Positions 54,801-63,336 of a DNA stretch of 64,000 bases are shown in pieces. A model generated the notes under the pieces. It saw only the letters and a program-made list of their open reading frames with translations. It was not told where the DNA came from and ran no database searches. A program made the translations under genes and the position numbers. The stretch lies in assembly GCA_012519055.1 (NCBI GenBank), contig JAAYQU010000005.1, positions 1 through 64,000 on the forward strand. Direction: 5' to 3'. The DNA comes from Bacteroidales bacterium (GTDB taxonomy: Bacteria > Bacteroidota > Bacteroidia > Bacteroidales > Salinivirgaceae). Position 1 is the stretch's first letter. Each line of letters starts with the position of its first letter.

Positions 54801-57800
54801 ATGCATAAATTAAAACTCTATTTTATCTTACTTCTTCTGCTTCCATTAAGCACATTGGGACAGGGATTACCACTTATACAATCATACAAAGCCACCAAAT
54901 ACGGAGGAGGTGTTCAAAACTGGGATATATATATTGACAAGTCTAATATAGTATATTTTTCTCATAATGAAGGTGTAACCACATTCGACGGTAAAAAGTG
55001 GGAGCATTTTAGAAACTCAAACATTTCACACATTAGATGCATGTCAATGGGGGCAGGCAACAGATTGTACGCAGGAGGCTATTTTGAATTTGGATATTTT
55101 GAACCAAACATACTTGGAAAACTCGAATACACATCATTAATGGATAGATTTGTTGACACATCCCTACAATTTACTTATGTATGGAGCGTTGCAGCAACTT
55201 CTTCAAATACGGTTTTTACAATACGGGACCAAGTCTTACTGTATGATATGGATAGCATTAAAGTAATTAAATCAAATTGCAAACTATCAAGAGTATTTAA
55301 TATTTTCGACAACACTATATTATTCTCTCGAGGCGAAGGAATATTAAAGCTATCAGGAACCGAATTTACACCACTACCTGGATTAGACATGTTTAAAGAT
55401 GACACATATGTGCTAATTACAGAATTTTCTGATAACCAAATATTGTTATGTTCTGAGTTATCGGGTATATGGATATACAATTATGGCGCTGCATTAACCA
55501 ATCAAAAACAACCATATTTAAGAAGAATTGAAACAAATATTGAAGAAGAAATATCCAGCGAATTATTAAGCGATATTGAGTATGATTCTTTAAGAAACAC
55601 CATCCATATTTGCACAATGACAACATTATATTCAATTGATACTCTTGGGATTACAAAAAGTATTCTTGGTTTTGAACAAGGAATTGTTGGTAAATATGCA
55701 ATTTCAATAAAATGTGACAGACTCGGTAATGTATGGGTTGGAACTGGAAATGGTGTTTCGTATGTACATATGGCAAGCCCACTAAGATTTATCGACAACC
55801 GATTGGGTAACCCCGAACATCCCTATGATATACTCTTCAATAGTGATTACTCATATCTTTCAACCATGGGCGGTTTATCTATCATAAAAACAGAAGACCT
55901 GTTAAAGTCTCCTGCAAAGCCTTTAACAGAAATGATTTCAGATCAAATTGGCGGATGGGAAATACATAATTTAGATAATAGAATTATCACTTCCGTAGGT
56001 TATAAGATAATTGAAATAGTTGCTGATAAAGTCAAAACAAAACTTTCAAAAGTCGATGCTTATTCAATTACAAATTATTCAAAAAAGGATCAAATTCTTT
56101 TTCTTGGTGGAGTTGATAATTCATACTTGCTAGATATGAAAAACAAAAACAGGACAACAAAAATGGAAAATTTAGCAGGTTCTGTTAAAAGAGCCGTTGC
56201 TGTTGGAGAATATCATATTTTAGCAGAGTTTTTTTCTGAAAACACGTTTAATATATATAGAGATAGTGCTGGAAAAGACGTATTTCAAATATTCGATAAA
56301 AACCTGGGATTCAACGCAAAATATGGTGTGCCAATAATATTAGATTCAAACGCTTATTTATGTACATCGAACGGTCTTTATAAAGTTCTTTTCAATAAAG
56401 ACAAAAGTGTAGATACTGTGTTTTTAGATCGTGATTTCGAACAATTTAAAGAACTGAAAAACAATCTTTTATGGATTACGCTTGATACCGCTTCAGATGG
56501 TTACTGGGCAACAACAGAAAAAGATTTGATATTTATAAAAAAACATAAAAACAAACCTAATAAAGTTATAAAAAATCCTTTTAAAATAGTTCCAAGGACA
56601 GATGAAATATTCCTTTTTAAAAACTTTGTAGTAACCTTATACACCGAAGGAGTTTGTTTCTACGACAAAAACAAACCAACACTAGACACTACAATGTTTA
56701 ATACAATATTTAGAGAAATAAAATTTGATAAAGAATACCTATTCAATGGGTACTATCCGTTTGACAGCAACTCAAATAATCATATTAAAATCAAACAGCC
56801 GATTAAATATGATAAAAATAATTTAAAAGTAAGTTTTATTTCTCCTTACTATTTTTATCAAGACTCAATTAAATACGAATGCATATTAGAGAACTTCGAT
56901 AAAGAGTGGATCAATTTAGGTTCAAATACTGAAAAAGAGTACACAAATATTCCTCCTGGTAACTATTGCTTTAAAGTGCGAAGCATTAACGTGTTTGATA
57001 GCGTATCGGAAGTTGCTGAGTTACATTTTTCTATATCAACCCCTTGGTATCAAACAGCATGGATGATATCAATATACATTATTGTTGCAATTCTATTTGT
57101 GATATTAATAATAAAACTTAACACCCATAGGCTAAAAAAACAGAATGAACTCCTTGAACAGACTGTATTAAGCAGAACCAAAGAACTTCAACAAAAAGCA
57201 CTAAATATAAGTGAACAGAATGAGAAAATAAAAGAGCAAAACGAACAAATAAAAGAACAATCTAGAGAAATTGAGTTCGCAAATAAACAACTATCTCAAC
57301 TTTCAGTCGTAGCTCAACAAACTGACAACGGGGTTTTAATAATAAAATACCCTAATTCAATACGATACATAAATAACGGAATGTTGAAAATGCTTGAGAT
57401 TGAAAACTTTAAACAATCCGATAACCAACAAAACAGAGAGATTTTACTTAGACTACAAAATCTAACAAAGGTCCTACAAGAGACACTTGAAACATCTGAA
57501 CCTAACGTCTTTGAAGCAATAGTAACCACTTTTAAAAATCAAAAAAAATGGATGCAAATTACAGTGTCGCCTGTTTATGAGTTTGAATTACAAACAGAAA
57601 AGGTTGTGGTGGTATGCACCGACATATCAGATATTAAACTTGCAGAAGAGGAGATATCACAACAAAAAGAGGTATTGTATTCACAAAGTGTACTTCTTAG
57701 AAACACCAATACTGAATTGGCAAAAGCAAACCAATTAATGCGAGACTCAATTACCTGCGCTCAAAGAATCCAAAAATCAATGCTTCCCAACATAAAGGAA

Positions 57801-58496
57801 ATAAGAGCTGTTTTTACAGACACATTTATATTCTTTAAGCCAAAAGATATTGTTAGTGGTGACTTTTATTGGTTTAATAAAATTGATGACTCTTATATTA
57901 TAATTGTAGCTGATTGTGTTGGACACGGTGTTCCCGGAGCCTTTATGTCAATGATAGGAAATACACTGCTTAAAGATACTGTCAGTCACAAAATTCAAAA
58001 CCCTGCACAAATTCTCACTCATTTAAACGATGGCATAAAAACAATCCTACGTCAAAAAGGGAAAATTGACAATATCCAAAACGACGGCAGCATGGATATA
58101 ACTGTTTGCATATATAACCCTGAGTTAAAAGAAATACAAATTGCATTAGCTAATCACAGAGCATTGCTAATCAGAAAAGATGAAATCAATATTATCGAAG
58201 GTGATATTTTTGCAGTTGGAGACATCTTTACACATATGGTACCTGTAAAATACACTTACAAACAATATTCTATAGAAAAAGGCGATGTTCTGTATATGTA
58301 CACCGATGGTTTTCAAGACCAGTTGGGTGGAGCAGATTACTCCAAATATGGCAGTACCAGATTATTGAAACACTTAGAAACAATCTATAAAGAACCATTT
58401 AAAAACCAATTATCCAAACTTAAAAATGAGTTTGTAACGTGGAAAAAAAATAAAAAACAAACAGATGATATTTTAATATGGGGAATAAAGTTCTAA
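54801..58496 (+). CDS. Propeller-Y_Y_Y-PAS-SpoIIE sensor phosphatase 2
   Basis: This 1,231-residue paralog has a signal peptide (about 1-20, ending LGQ), a beta-propeller (about 25-640), a Y_Y_Y domain (about 655-748), a membrane helix (about 751-773), a coiled coil with two QNExIKE heptads (DNA 57216-57257), a PAS domain (about 832-951) and a SpoIIE/PP2C domain (about 1006-1231). Aspartates D1021 (SGDFYW) and D1038 (ADCVGHG) and the final TDDILIWG are present, so it should be active. It is much closer to paralog 3 than to paralog 1: both start with nearly the same signal sequence and GGGVQNWD motif and share the WINL/WICI-type Y_Y_Y end. It probably shares a transcript with paralog 1. Confidence 0.88.
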   Translation: MHKLKLYFILLLLLPLSTLGQGLPLIQSYKATKYGGGVQNWDIYIDKSNIVYFSHNEGVTTFDGKKWEHFRNSNISHIRCMSMGAGNRLYAGGYFEFGYFEPNILGKLEYTSLMDRFVDTSLQFTYVWSVAATSSNTVFTIRDQVLLYDMDSIKVIKSNCKLSRVFNIFDNTILFSRGEGILKLSGTEFTPLPGLDMFKDDTYVLITEFSDNQILLCSELSGIWIYNYGAALTNQKQPYLRRIETNIEEEISSELLSDIEYDSLRNTIHICTMTTLYSIDTLGITKSILGFEQGIVGKYAISIKCDRLGNVWVGTGNGVSYVHMASPLRFIDNRLGNPEHPYDILFNSDYSYLSTMGGLSIIKTEDLLKSPAKPLTEMISDQIGGWEIHNLDNRIITSVGYKIIEIVADKVKTKLSKVDAYSITNYSKKDQILFLGGVDNSYLLDMKNKNRTTKMENLAGSVKRAVAVGEYHILAEFFSENTFNIYRDSAGKDVFQIFDKNLGFNAKYGVPIILDSNAYLCTSNGLYKVLFNKDKSVDTVFLDRDFEQFKELKNNLLWITLDTASDGYWATTEKDLIFIKKHKNKPNKVIKNPFKIVPRTDEIFLFKNFVVTLYTEGVCFYDKNKPTLDTTMFNTIFREIKFDKEYLFNGYYPFDSNSNNHIKIKQPIKYDKNNLKVSFISPYYFYQDSIKYECILENFDKEWINLGSNTEKEYTNIPPGNYCFKVRSINVFDSVSEVAELHFSISTPWYQTAWMISIYIIVAILFVILIIKLNTHRLKKQNELLEQTVLSRTKELQQKALNISEQNEKIKEQNEQIKEQSREIEFANKQLSQLSVVAQQTDNGVLIIKYPNSIRYINNGMLKMLEIENFKQSDNQQNREILLRLQNLTKVLQETLETSEPNVFEAIVTTFKNQKKWMQITVSPVYEFELQTEKVVVVCTDISDIKLAEEEISQQKEVLYSQSVLLRNTNTELAKANQLMRDSITCAQRIQKSMLPNIKEIRAVFTDTFIFFKPKDIVSGDFYWFNKIDDSYIIIVADCVGHGVPGAFMSMIGNTLLKDTVSHKIQNPAQILTHLNDGIKTILRQKGKIDNIQNDGSMDITVCIYNPELKEIQIALANHRALLIRKDEINIIEGDIFAVGDIFTHMVPVKYTYKQYSIEKGDVLYMYTDGFQDQLGGADYSKYGSTRLLKHLETIYKEPFKNQLSKLKNEFVTWKKNKKQTDDILIWGIKF

Positions 58497-58644
58497 TTAA
58501 AGTTAAAAGTTTGTAAAGTACAAGTTGCTAATTATTAGTAATTAGTACAAATCTTGCTCAGAAAAACAATCAAAACATCCTTTCCCTTTACAAAGAATCA
58601 TCGAAACAGAATGAGTGCGTAAAACATGCTAAAAACACCTTATC

Positions 58645-61600
58645 ATGCATAACTTAAAACTATATTTTATCTTACTTCTCCTGCTTCCACTGCAAATATT
58701 GGGGCAAGGTTTACCATATATAAAATCATATAAGGCCTCTAAATATGGAGGAGGCGTTCAAAATTGGGATACATATATTGATAAATCTAATATAGTATAT
58801 TTTTCCAACAATGAAGGTATTACCACTTTCGACGGCAAAAATTGGGAAAATATAAGTGATTCTCGCCTTTCATACATTAGATGTATGTCAATGGGAGCTG
58901 ACAACAAATTGTACGTCGGAGGACTTTTTGAACTTGGATACTTTGAACCAAACCAGCTCGGCAAACTTGAATACACCTCATTAATGGACAGGATTGTTGA
59001 TAAAGAACTAGAGTTTACTTATGTATGGAACATCGCTGCTAATTCTTCAGCTATCGCTTTTACAATAAGGGGTGAGGTTCTGCTGTATGACATGGACAGC
59101 ATTAGAGTTATTAAATCAGATTGCAAACTAGTAAGAGTATACAGTGTTTTCGACAACATTTTACTATTTTCTTATGGTGAAGGAATATTTAAGCTTGAAG
59201 GAACCAAATTTATACCATTACCAGAATTAGATTTTTTTAAAGACGATACTTATGTAATAATCACTGAATTTGCTGATAATCAAATATTAATATGCTCTGA
59301 ATTATCAGGAATATGGATATACGACTTTGGTGCCAGGTTAAACAATAAAAAGCAACCATCTCTAAAAAAAATTGAAACATCTATTGATAAAAATTTTGGA
59401 AGTGAACTATTAAGCGATGTGGAGTACGACTCTTTTATGAATACTATTCATATATGCACAATGTCAACACTCTATTCGCTTGATACCCTCGGAAACACAA
59501 AAAACATTCTTGACTATAAACAGGGTATAGTTGACAAACATATTATTTCATTAAAATGTGACAGATTTGGTAATGTATGGGTTGGGGCTGGAAATGGAGT
59601 TTCACATGTTCACACATCAAGTCCTATTAGATATATTGATGACAGGTTGGGTGACCCCGAACACCCTTATGATGTTATATTCAATCACGATTATTCATAT
59701 TTTACAAATTTAAGTGGCTTATTCATTATAAAAACCGAGGACCTTTTTTGCGTCCCCCCAAAACCTTTAAAACAACTTATTGCCAGTGGCTACGGTGGAT
59801 GGGGAATGCATAGTATTGATAATAAGGTTTTTGCTTCCGTGGATAATAGTCTAAATGAAATAGTTGCAGGTAAAATAAAATCGAAGATTGTAACATCAGA
59901 TTCATATTCACTAACATATTATTCTCAAAAAGATCAAATTCTTATTGTTGGAGGAATTGACAACTCGTATCTGTTTGATATAAAAAATAAAAACAGTTTA
60001 ACCAAAATAGAAAATTTAACAGGTACTATTAGAAAAGTTATTGGAATCGGAGAATATCACGTTATTGCTAAGTTTTTTTCCGATAAAACGTTTAATATAT
60101 ATAGAGATAGCACTAATAATGACGTCTTTCAACTTATCGACAAAAAACTTGGTTTCGACGCCAGGTACAGTATGCCAGTACTAATAGATTCGAATGCATA
60201 CATATGTGCGTCAAACGGTCTTTATAAAATTGTTTTTAACAAAGATAAAAGTGTAGATACGGTGTTTTTAGATAAAAATTTTGAACAATTTGAAGAACTA
60301 AAAAACAATCTTTTAAATATTGTACGTGATACCGCTCTAGACGGTTATTGGGCAATAACAACTGAAGAGTTAATGTTTATAAAAAATCACAACAACAAAC
60401 CAAGTGAACTTATTAAAAATCCTTTTAGAATTGTTTTACCATCAGAAAAATTAACACTTATAAACAACTATATAGTAACCTTCCTTTACGACGGTATTTG
60501 TTTCTACGACAAAAGCAAACCAAGATTAGATACAATTAAGTTTAATACATTATTTCGAGAAATAGAATTTGGCGATGAGACTTTGTTTAAAGGATACTAT
60601 CCGTTTGATAATGAATCATACAATATTAAAATTGAACAGCCTATTAAATATGAAAATAATAGTTTAAAAGTATATTTTGCTTCCCCTTGTTATTTTTATC
60701 AAGACTCTATTAAACATGAGTGCATATTAGAGAATTTCGACAAAGAATGGATCTGCATAGGCTCTGATGGCGAGAAAGAGTACACAAACATTCCTCCCGG
60801 TAATTACTGCTTTAAAGTACGAGGCATTAATGTGTTCAACAACGTATCAGACATTGCTGAATTGCATTTTTCTATATCAAAACCTTGGTATCAAACAGCC
60901 TGGATGATAGCAATATACGTTATTGTTGCAATTATATTTGTGATGTTAACGATAAAGATTTACACCCATAGACTAAAGAAACAAAATGAACTTCTTGAAA
61001 AGTCTATATCAAACAGAACTGCAGAGCTTAGATTAAAAGCACAAGATATAAGTAAACAAAACGAACAAATTAAAGAGCAGAACAAACAAATAAAAACACA
61101 AAACGAACAAATTAAAGAACAAAATGAGCGAATAAAAGAGCAATCTAAAAACCTAGAAGTTGTAAATAAACAACTAACACAACTATCGGTTGTTGCTCAA
61201 CAAACAGATAATGGAGTTTTAATAATAAAAATCCCCGAAACAATACGATACATTAATGAAGGTATGTTAAAAATGCTTGATATTGAAAATTTTACACAAA
61301 TTAGCGACCGGCAAAGTAAAAGCATTTTGCTTAGGCTACATAATCTAACAAGCATTCTGCAAGAGACGTTTAATACATCTGAACATATCGTTTTTGAAGA
61401 AAAAATAACAACTTTTAAAAACCGAAAAAAATGGTTGCAATTTACCGTATCTCCTATTTATCAGTCTGGAATACAAACAGATAAAGCTGTGGTGTTATGC
61501 ACCGACATAACGGCTATTAAACTTGCTGAAGAGGAGATATCACAGAAAAAGGATGAGTTGTATTCACAAAGCGAACTCCTTAAAGACGCTAACCTCGAAT

Positions 61601-62376
61601 TGGAAAAAGCAAATCAATTAATGCGCAACTCCATGACATATGCACAAAGAATTCAAAAATCAATGCTTCCAAACCTAGCAGATATTAGAACTGTTTTTGA
61701 GGATACATTTATATTTTTTATGCCGAAAGACATTGTTAGTGGAGACTTTTACTGGTTTAACAAAATTGATGATTCTTATATTTTAATTGTTGCCGATTGT
61801 ACCGGACACGGTGTCCCGGGTGCCTTTATGTCGATGATAGGGAATACACTGCTAAAAGATACAGTAAGTAAAAAAATGGATAATCCTGCTGAAATTCTTT
61901 CCTATTTAAACGATGGCATAAGAACAACTCTACGCCAAAAAGATAACATTGACGATATGCAAAGTGACGGAATGGATATAACGGTGTGCATTTACAATCC
62001 TAAGTTGAGGGAAATACAAATTGCATTAGCTAATCACCGAGCGTTGCTAATAAAGAAAGATGAGATCATTATTGTTGATGGTGATATTTTTGCAGTCGGA
62101 GGTAGTTTTACAAATAGGATATCAATAGAATTCACTAACAAAAAATACTCTATAGAAAAAGGTGATATTTTATATATGTACACCGATGGATTCCAAGACC
62201 AATTGGGCGGAACCGACTACTCTAAATATGGAGGCTCAGAATTCTTAAAATATCTGGCGTCTATCTTTGGCGAGTCATTTAATATCCAATTTTCAAAACT
62301 TAAAAACGAATTTTTAACGTGGAAAAACGACAAAAATCAAACTGACGATGTTCTAATTTGGGGCATTAAATTCTAA
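58645..62376 (+). CDS. Propeller-Y_Y_Y-PAS-SpoIIE sensor phosphatase 3
   Basis: This 1,243-residue protein is a close copy of paralog 2 with the same domain order: signal peptide, propeller (about 25-640), Y_Y_Y (about 655-747), membrane helix (about 750-773), extended coiled coil, PAS (about 846-963) and SpoIIE/PP2C (about 1019-1243). D1034 and D1051 (ADCTGHG) and the final TDDVLIWG are intact. Its signalling helix has four full 21-base heptad units against two in paralog 2. The propellers of 2 and 3 differ most in exposed loops, consistent with different ligands, an inference. A 148-base gap with a short dispersed repeat (58527-58550) separates the two genes. A strong terminator follows. 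Confidence 0.88.
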   Translation: MHNLKLYFILLLLLPLQILGQGLPYIKSYKASKYGGGVQNWDTYIDKSNIVYFSNNEGITTFDGKNWENISDSRLSYIRCMSMGADNKLYVGGLFELGYFEPNQLGKLEYTSLMDRIVDKELEFTYVWNIAANSSAIAFTIRGEVLLYDMDSIRVIKSDCKLVRVYSVFDNILLFSYGEGIFKLEGTKFIPLPELDFFKDDTYVIITEFADNQILICSELSGIWIYDFGARLNNKKQPSLKKIETSIDKNFGSELLSDVEYDSFMNTIHICTMSTLYSLDTLGNTKNILDYKQGIVDKHIISLKCDRFGNVWVGAGNGVSHVHTSSPIRYIDDRLGDPEHPYDVIFNHDYSYFTNLSGLFIIKTEDLFCVPPKPLKQLIASGYGGWGMHSIDNKVFASVDNSLNEIVAGKIKSKIVTSDSYSLTYYSQKDQILIVGGIDNSYLFDIKNKNSLTKIENLTGTIRKVIGIGEYHVIAKFFSDKTFNIYRDSTNNDVFQLIDKKLGFDARYSMPVLIDSNAYICASNGLYKIVFNKDKSVDTVFLDKNFEQFEELKNNLLNIVRDTALDGYWAITTEELMFIKNHNNKPSELIKNPFRIVLPSEKLTLINNYIVTFLYDGICFYDKSKPRLDTIKFNTLFREIEFGDETLFKGYYPFDNESYNIKIEQPIKYENNSLKVYFASPCYFYQDSIKHECILENFDKEWICIGSDGEKEYTNIPPGNYCFKVRGINVFNNVSDIAELHFSISKPWYQTAWMIAIYVIVAIIFVMLTIKIYTHRLKKQNELLEKSISNRTAELRLKAQDISKQNEQIKEQNKQIKTQNEQIKEQNERIKEQSKNLEVVNKQLTQLSVVAQQTDNGVLIIKIPETIRYINEGMLKMLDIENFTQISDRQSKSILLRLHNLTSILQETFNTSEHIVFEEKITTFKNRKKWLQFTVSPIYQSGIQTDKAVVLCTDITAIKLAEEEISQKKDELYSQSELLKDANLELEKANQLMRNSMTYAQRIQKSMLPNLADIRTVFEDTFIFFMPKDIVSGDFYWFNKIDDSYILIVADCTGHGVPGAFMSMIGNTLLKDTVSKKMDNPAEILSYLNDGIRTTLRQKDNIDDMQSDGMDITVCIYNPKLREIQIALANHRALLIKKDEIIIVDGDIFAVGGSFTNRISIEFTNKKYSIEKGDILYMYTDGFQDQLGGTDYSKYGGSEFLKYLASIFGESFNIQFSKLKNEFLTWKNDKNQTDDVLIWGIKF
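61057..61140 (+). repeat. 21-base tandem repeat encoding QNEQIKE heptads in the signalling helix
   Basis: Four in-frame 21-base units (61057, 61078, 61099, 61120) encode QNEQIKE, QNKQIKT, QNEQIKE, QNERIKE, followed by a diverged fifth. Paralog 2 has only two full units (57216-57257). Confidence 0.8.
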
Positions 62377-62470
62377 ACATTTTTTTCATCTGCTTCAATA
62401 ACCACCAAAAATTAAGCTCTGTTTACACTAACAAAGAGATAAAATCTGTTGAAGCCAAATCAACCAAAAT

Positions 62471-62509
62471 ATTAAAGCCAACTATATCTGCAAAATAGTT
62501 GGCTTTAAT
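62471..62509. terminator. Bidirectional terminator between phosphatase 3 and SiaC-like genes
   Basis: ATTAAAGCCAACTAT (62471-62485) pairs perfectly with ATAGTTGGCTTTAAT (62495-62509), a 15-bp stem with a 9-base loop, between two convergent transcripts. Confidence 0.75.
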
Positions 62510-62537
62510 ATATTAACTTTTACTTATATCAAAGTTA

Positions 62538-62918
62538 TTATTCTGAATCCTGCACAACTTCAATATCTGCATCTATTAATTGTTTATATCGATTTCCAGC
62601 TGCCTCCATATCCATGTCACCTTCTTTAAAGTTCCATATTATCTTAACCTTGCTACGTTTACTCAACTTTTCTAATAAAAACATCAGTTTAGATATTTGT
62701 TTCGCCGTGCTGGTTGAATAGTACTCAAAATTAAATCTAAAAAGAGTCTCTTCATTAGGTTCATCAATATACATTTTGAACCATTCCAAAACGGTATCAT
62801 AAAACCTAACAGCATCCTCCGGTAAACTTTTTTTAGATATGGAAAATATTCCTTTCGCAGGATCAAACAATACTCGTGGAGAATCTTCTGTTTCTTCTAT
62901 AAACAATGGATAGATCAT
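62538..62918 (-). CDS. SiaC-family (DUF1987) regulatory phosphoprotein, copy 2
   Basis: This 126-residue protein has the SiaC/DUF1987 fold pattern, similar to STAS-type partner proteins: a short N-terminal strand with TEDSPRV, ISKKSLPEDAVRFYDTVLEWF and then FNFEYYSTSTAKQISK. Alignment to Pseudomonas SiaC puts T69 at the phosphorylated threonine (T68 there). The usual N-T-S-S context is S-T-S-T here. SiaC is phosphorylated by SiaB and dephosphorylated by SiaA, and the unphosphorylated form activates a partner. The gene is 5 bases downstream of its paralog and last in the operon; it converges with the third phosphatase gene. Confidence 0.85.
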   Translation of the reverse strand: MIYPLFIEETEDSPRVLFDPAKGIFSISKKSLPEDAVRFYDTVLEWFKMYIDEPNEETLFRFNFEYYSTSTAKQISKLMFLLEKLSKRSKVKIIWNFKEGDMDMEAAGNRYKQLIDADIEVVQDSE

Positions 62919-62923
62919 AATAC

Positions 62924-63328
62924 TTACTCTGTTATTATTCTAAAATCATCATCTTCTACCACAGGTAGAACTTCCATTTTAAAGTCAATATTGGTAAGTT
63001 TTTCAAATCTTTTACCACTATTTAACATATCTGTATCGTCATCATAATAACACCATATAACCTCTACCTCCTCTTTTATACTTTTCAAAAAGACAAAAAT
63101 TTTGGATAGTTGTTTAGCAGAAGAGGTATTAAAGTATTCCAATTCAAACCGAAAAACCGTTTTCTTCTTTGGATTCTTAGCATATTCTTCCAACCATCTA
63201 AAAATAGGTTTGTAAAACAGAAATGCATCCTCGGGCAAAGAGCGTTGAGATATTAAAAACTCATCGGCATCTACGTCCAAAACAACTTTAGGAGTATCCT
63301 CTGTTCCTTCATAAATTAATGGTGTCAT
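62924..63328 (-). CDS. SiaC-family (DUF1987) regulatory phosphoprotein, copy 1
   Basis: This 134-residue protein matches DUF1987 throughout: YEGTEDTPKVVLDV, ISQRSLPEDAFLFYKPIFRWLEEYA, FELEYFNTSSAKQLSK and VEVIWCYYDDDTDM. The phosphosite is T68 in the canonical N-T-S-S context, the same residue number as the known SiaC site. It differs from copy 2 over most surface positions while keeping the core. The gene lies 8 bases after the SiaB-like gene and 5 before copy 2, so all three should be co-transcribed. The downstream target of the unphosphorylated form is not in the window. Confidence 0.88.
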   Translation of the reverse strand: MTPLIYEGTEDTPKVVLDVDADEFLISQRSLPEDAFLFYKPIFRWLEEYAKNPKKKTVFRFELEYFNTSSAKQLSKIFVFLKSIKEEVEVIWCYYDDDTDMLNSGKRFEKLTNIDFKMEVLPVVEDDDFRIITE

Positions 63329-63336
63329 ACTGCATA

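Noticed and set aside
61057-61140. Regularly spaced repeats as a possible CRISPR array
   Set aside because: The units are 21 bases, contiguous without spacers, and encode in-frame heptads of a coiled coil.
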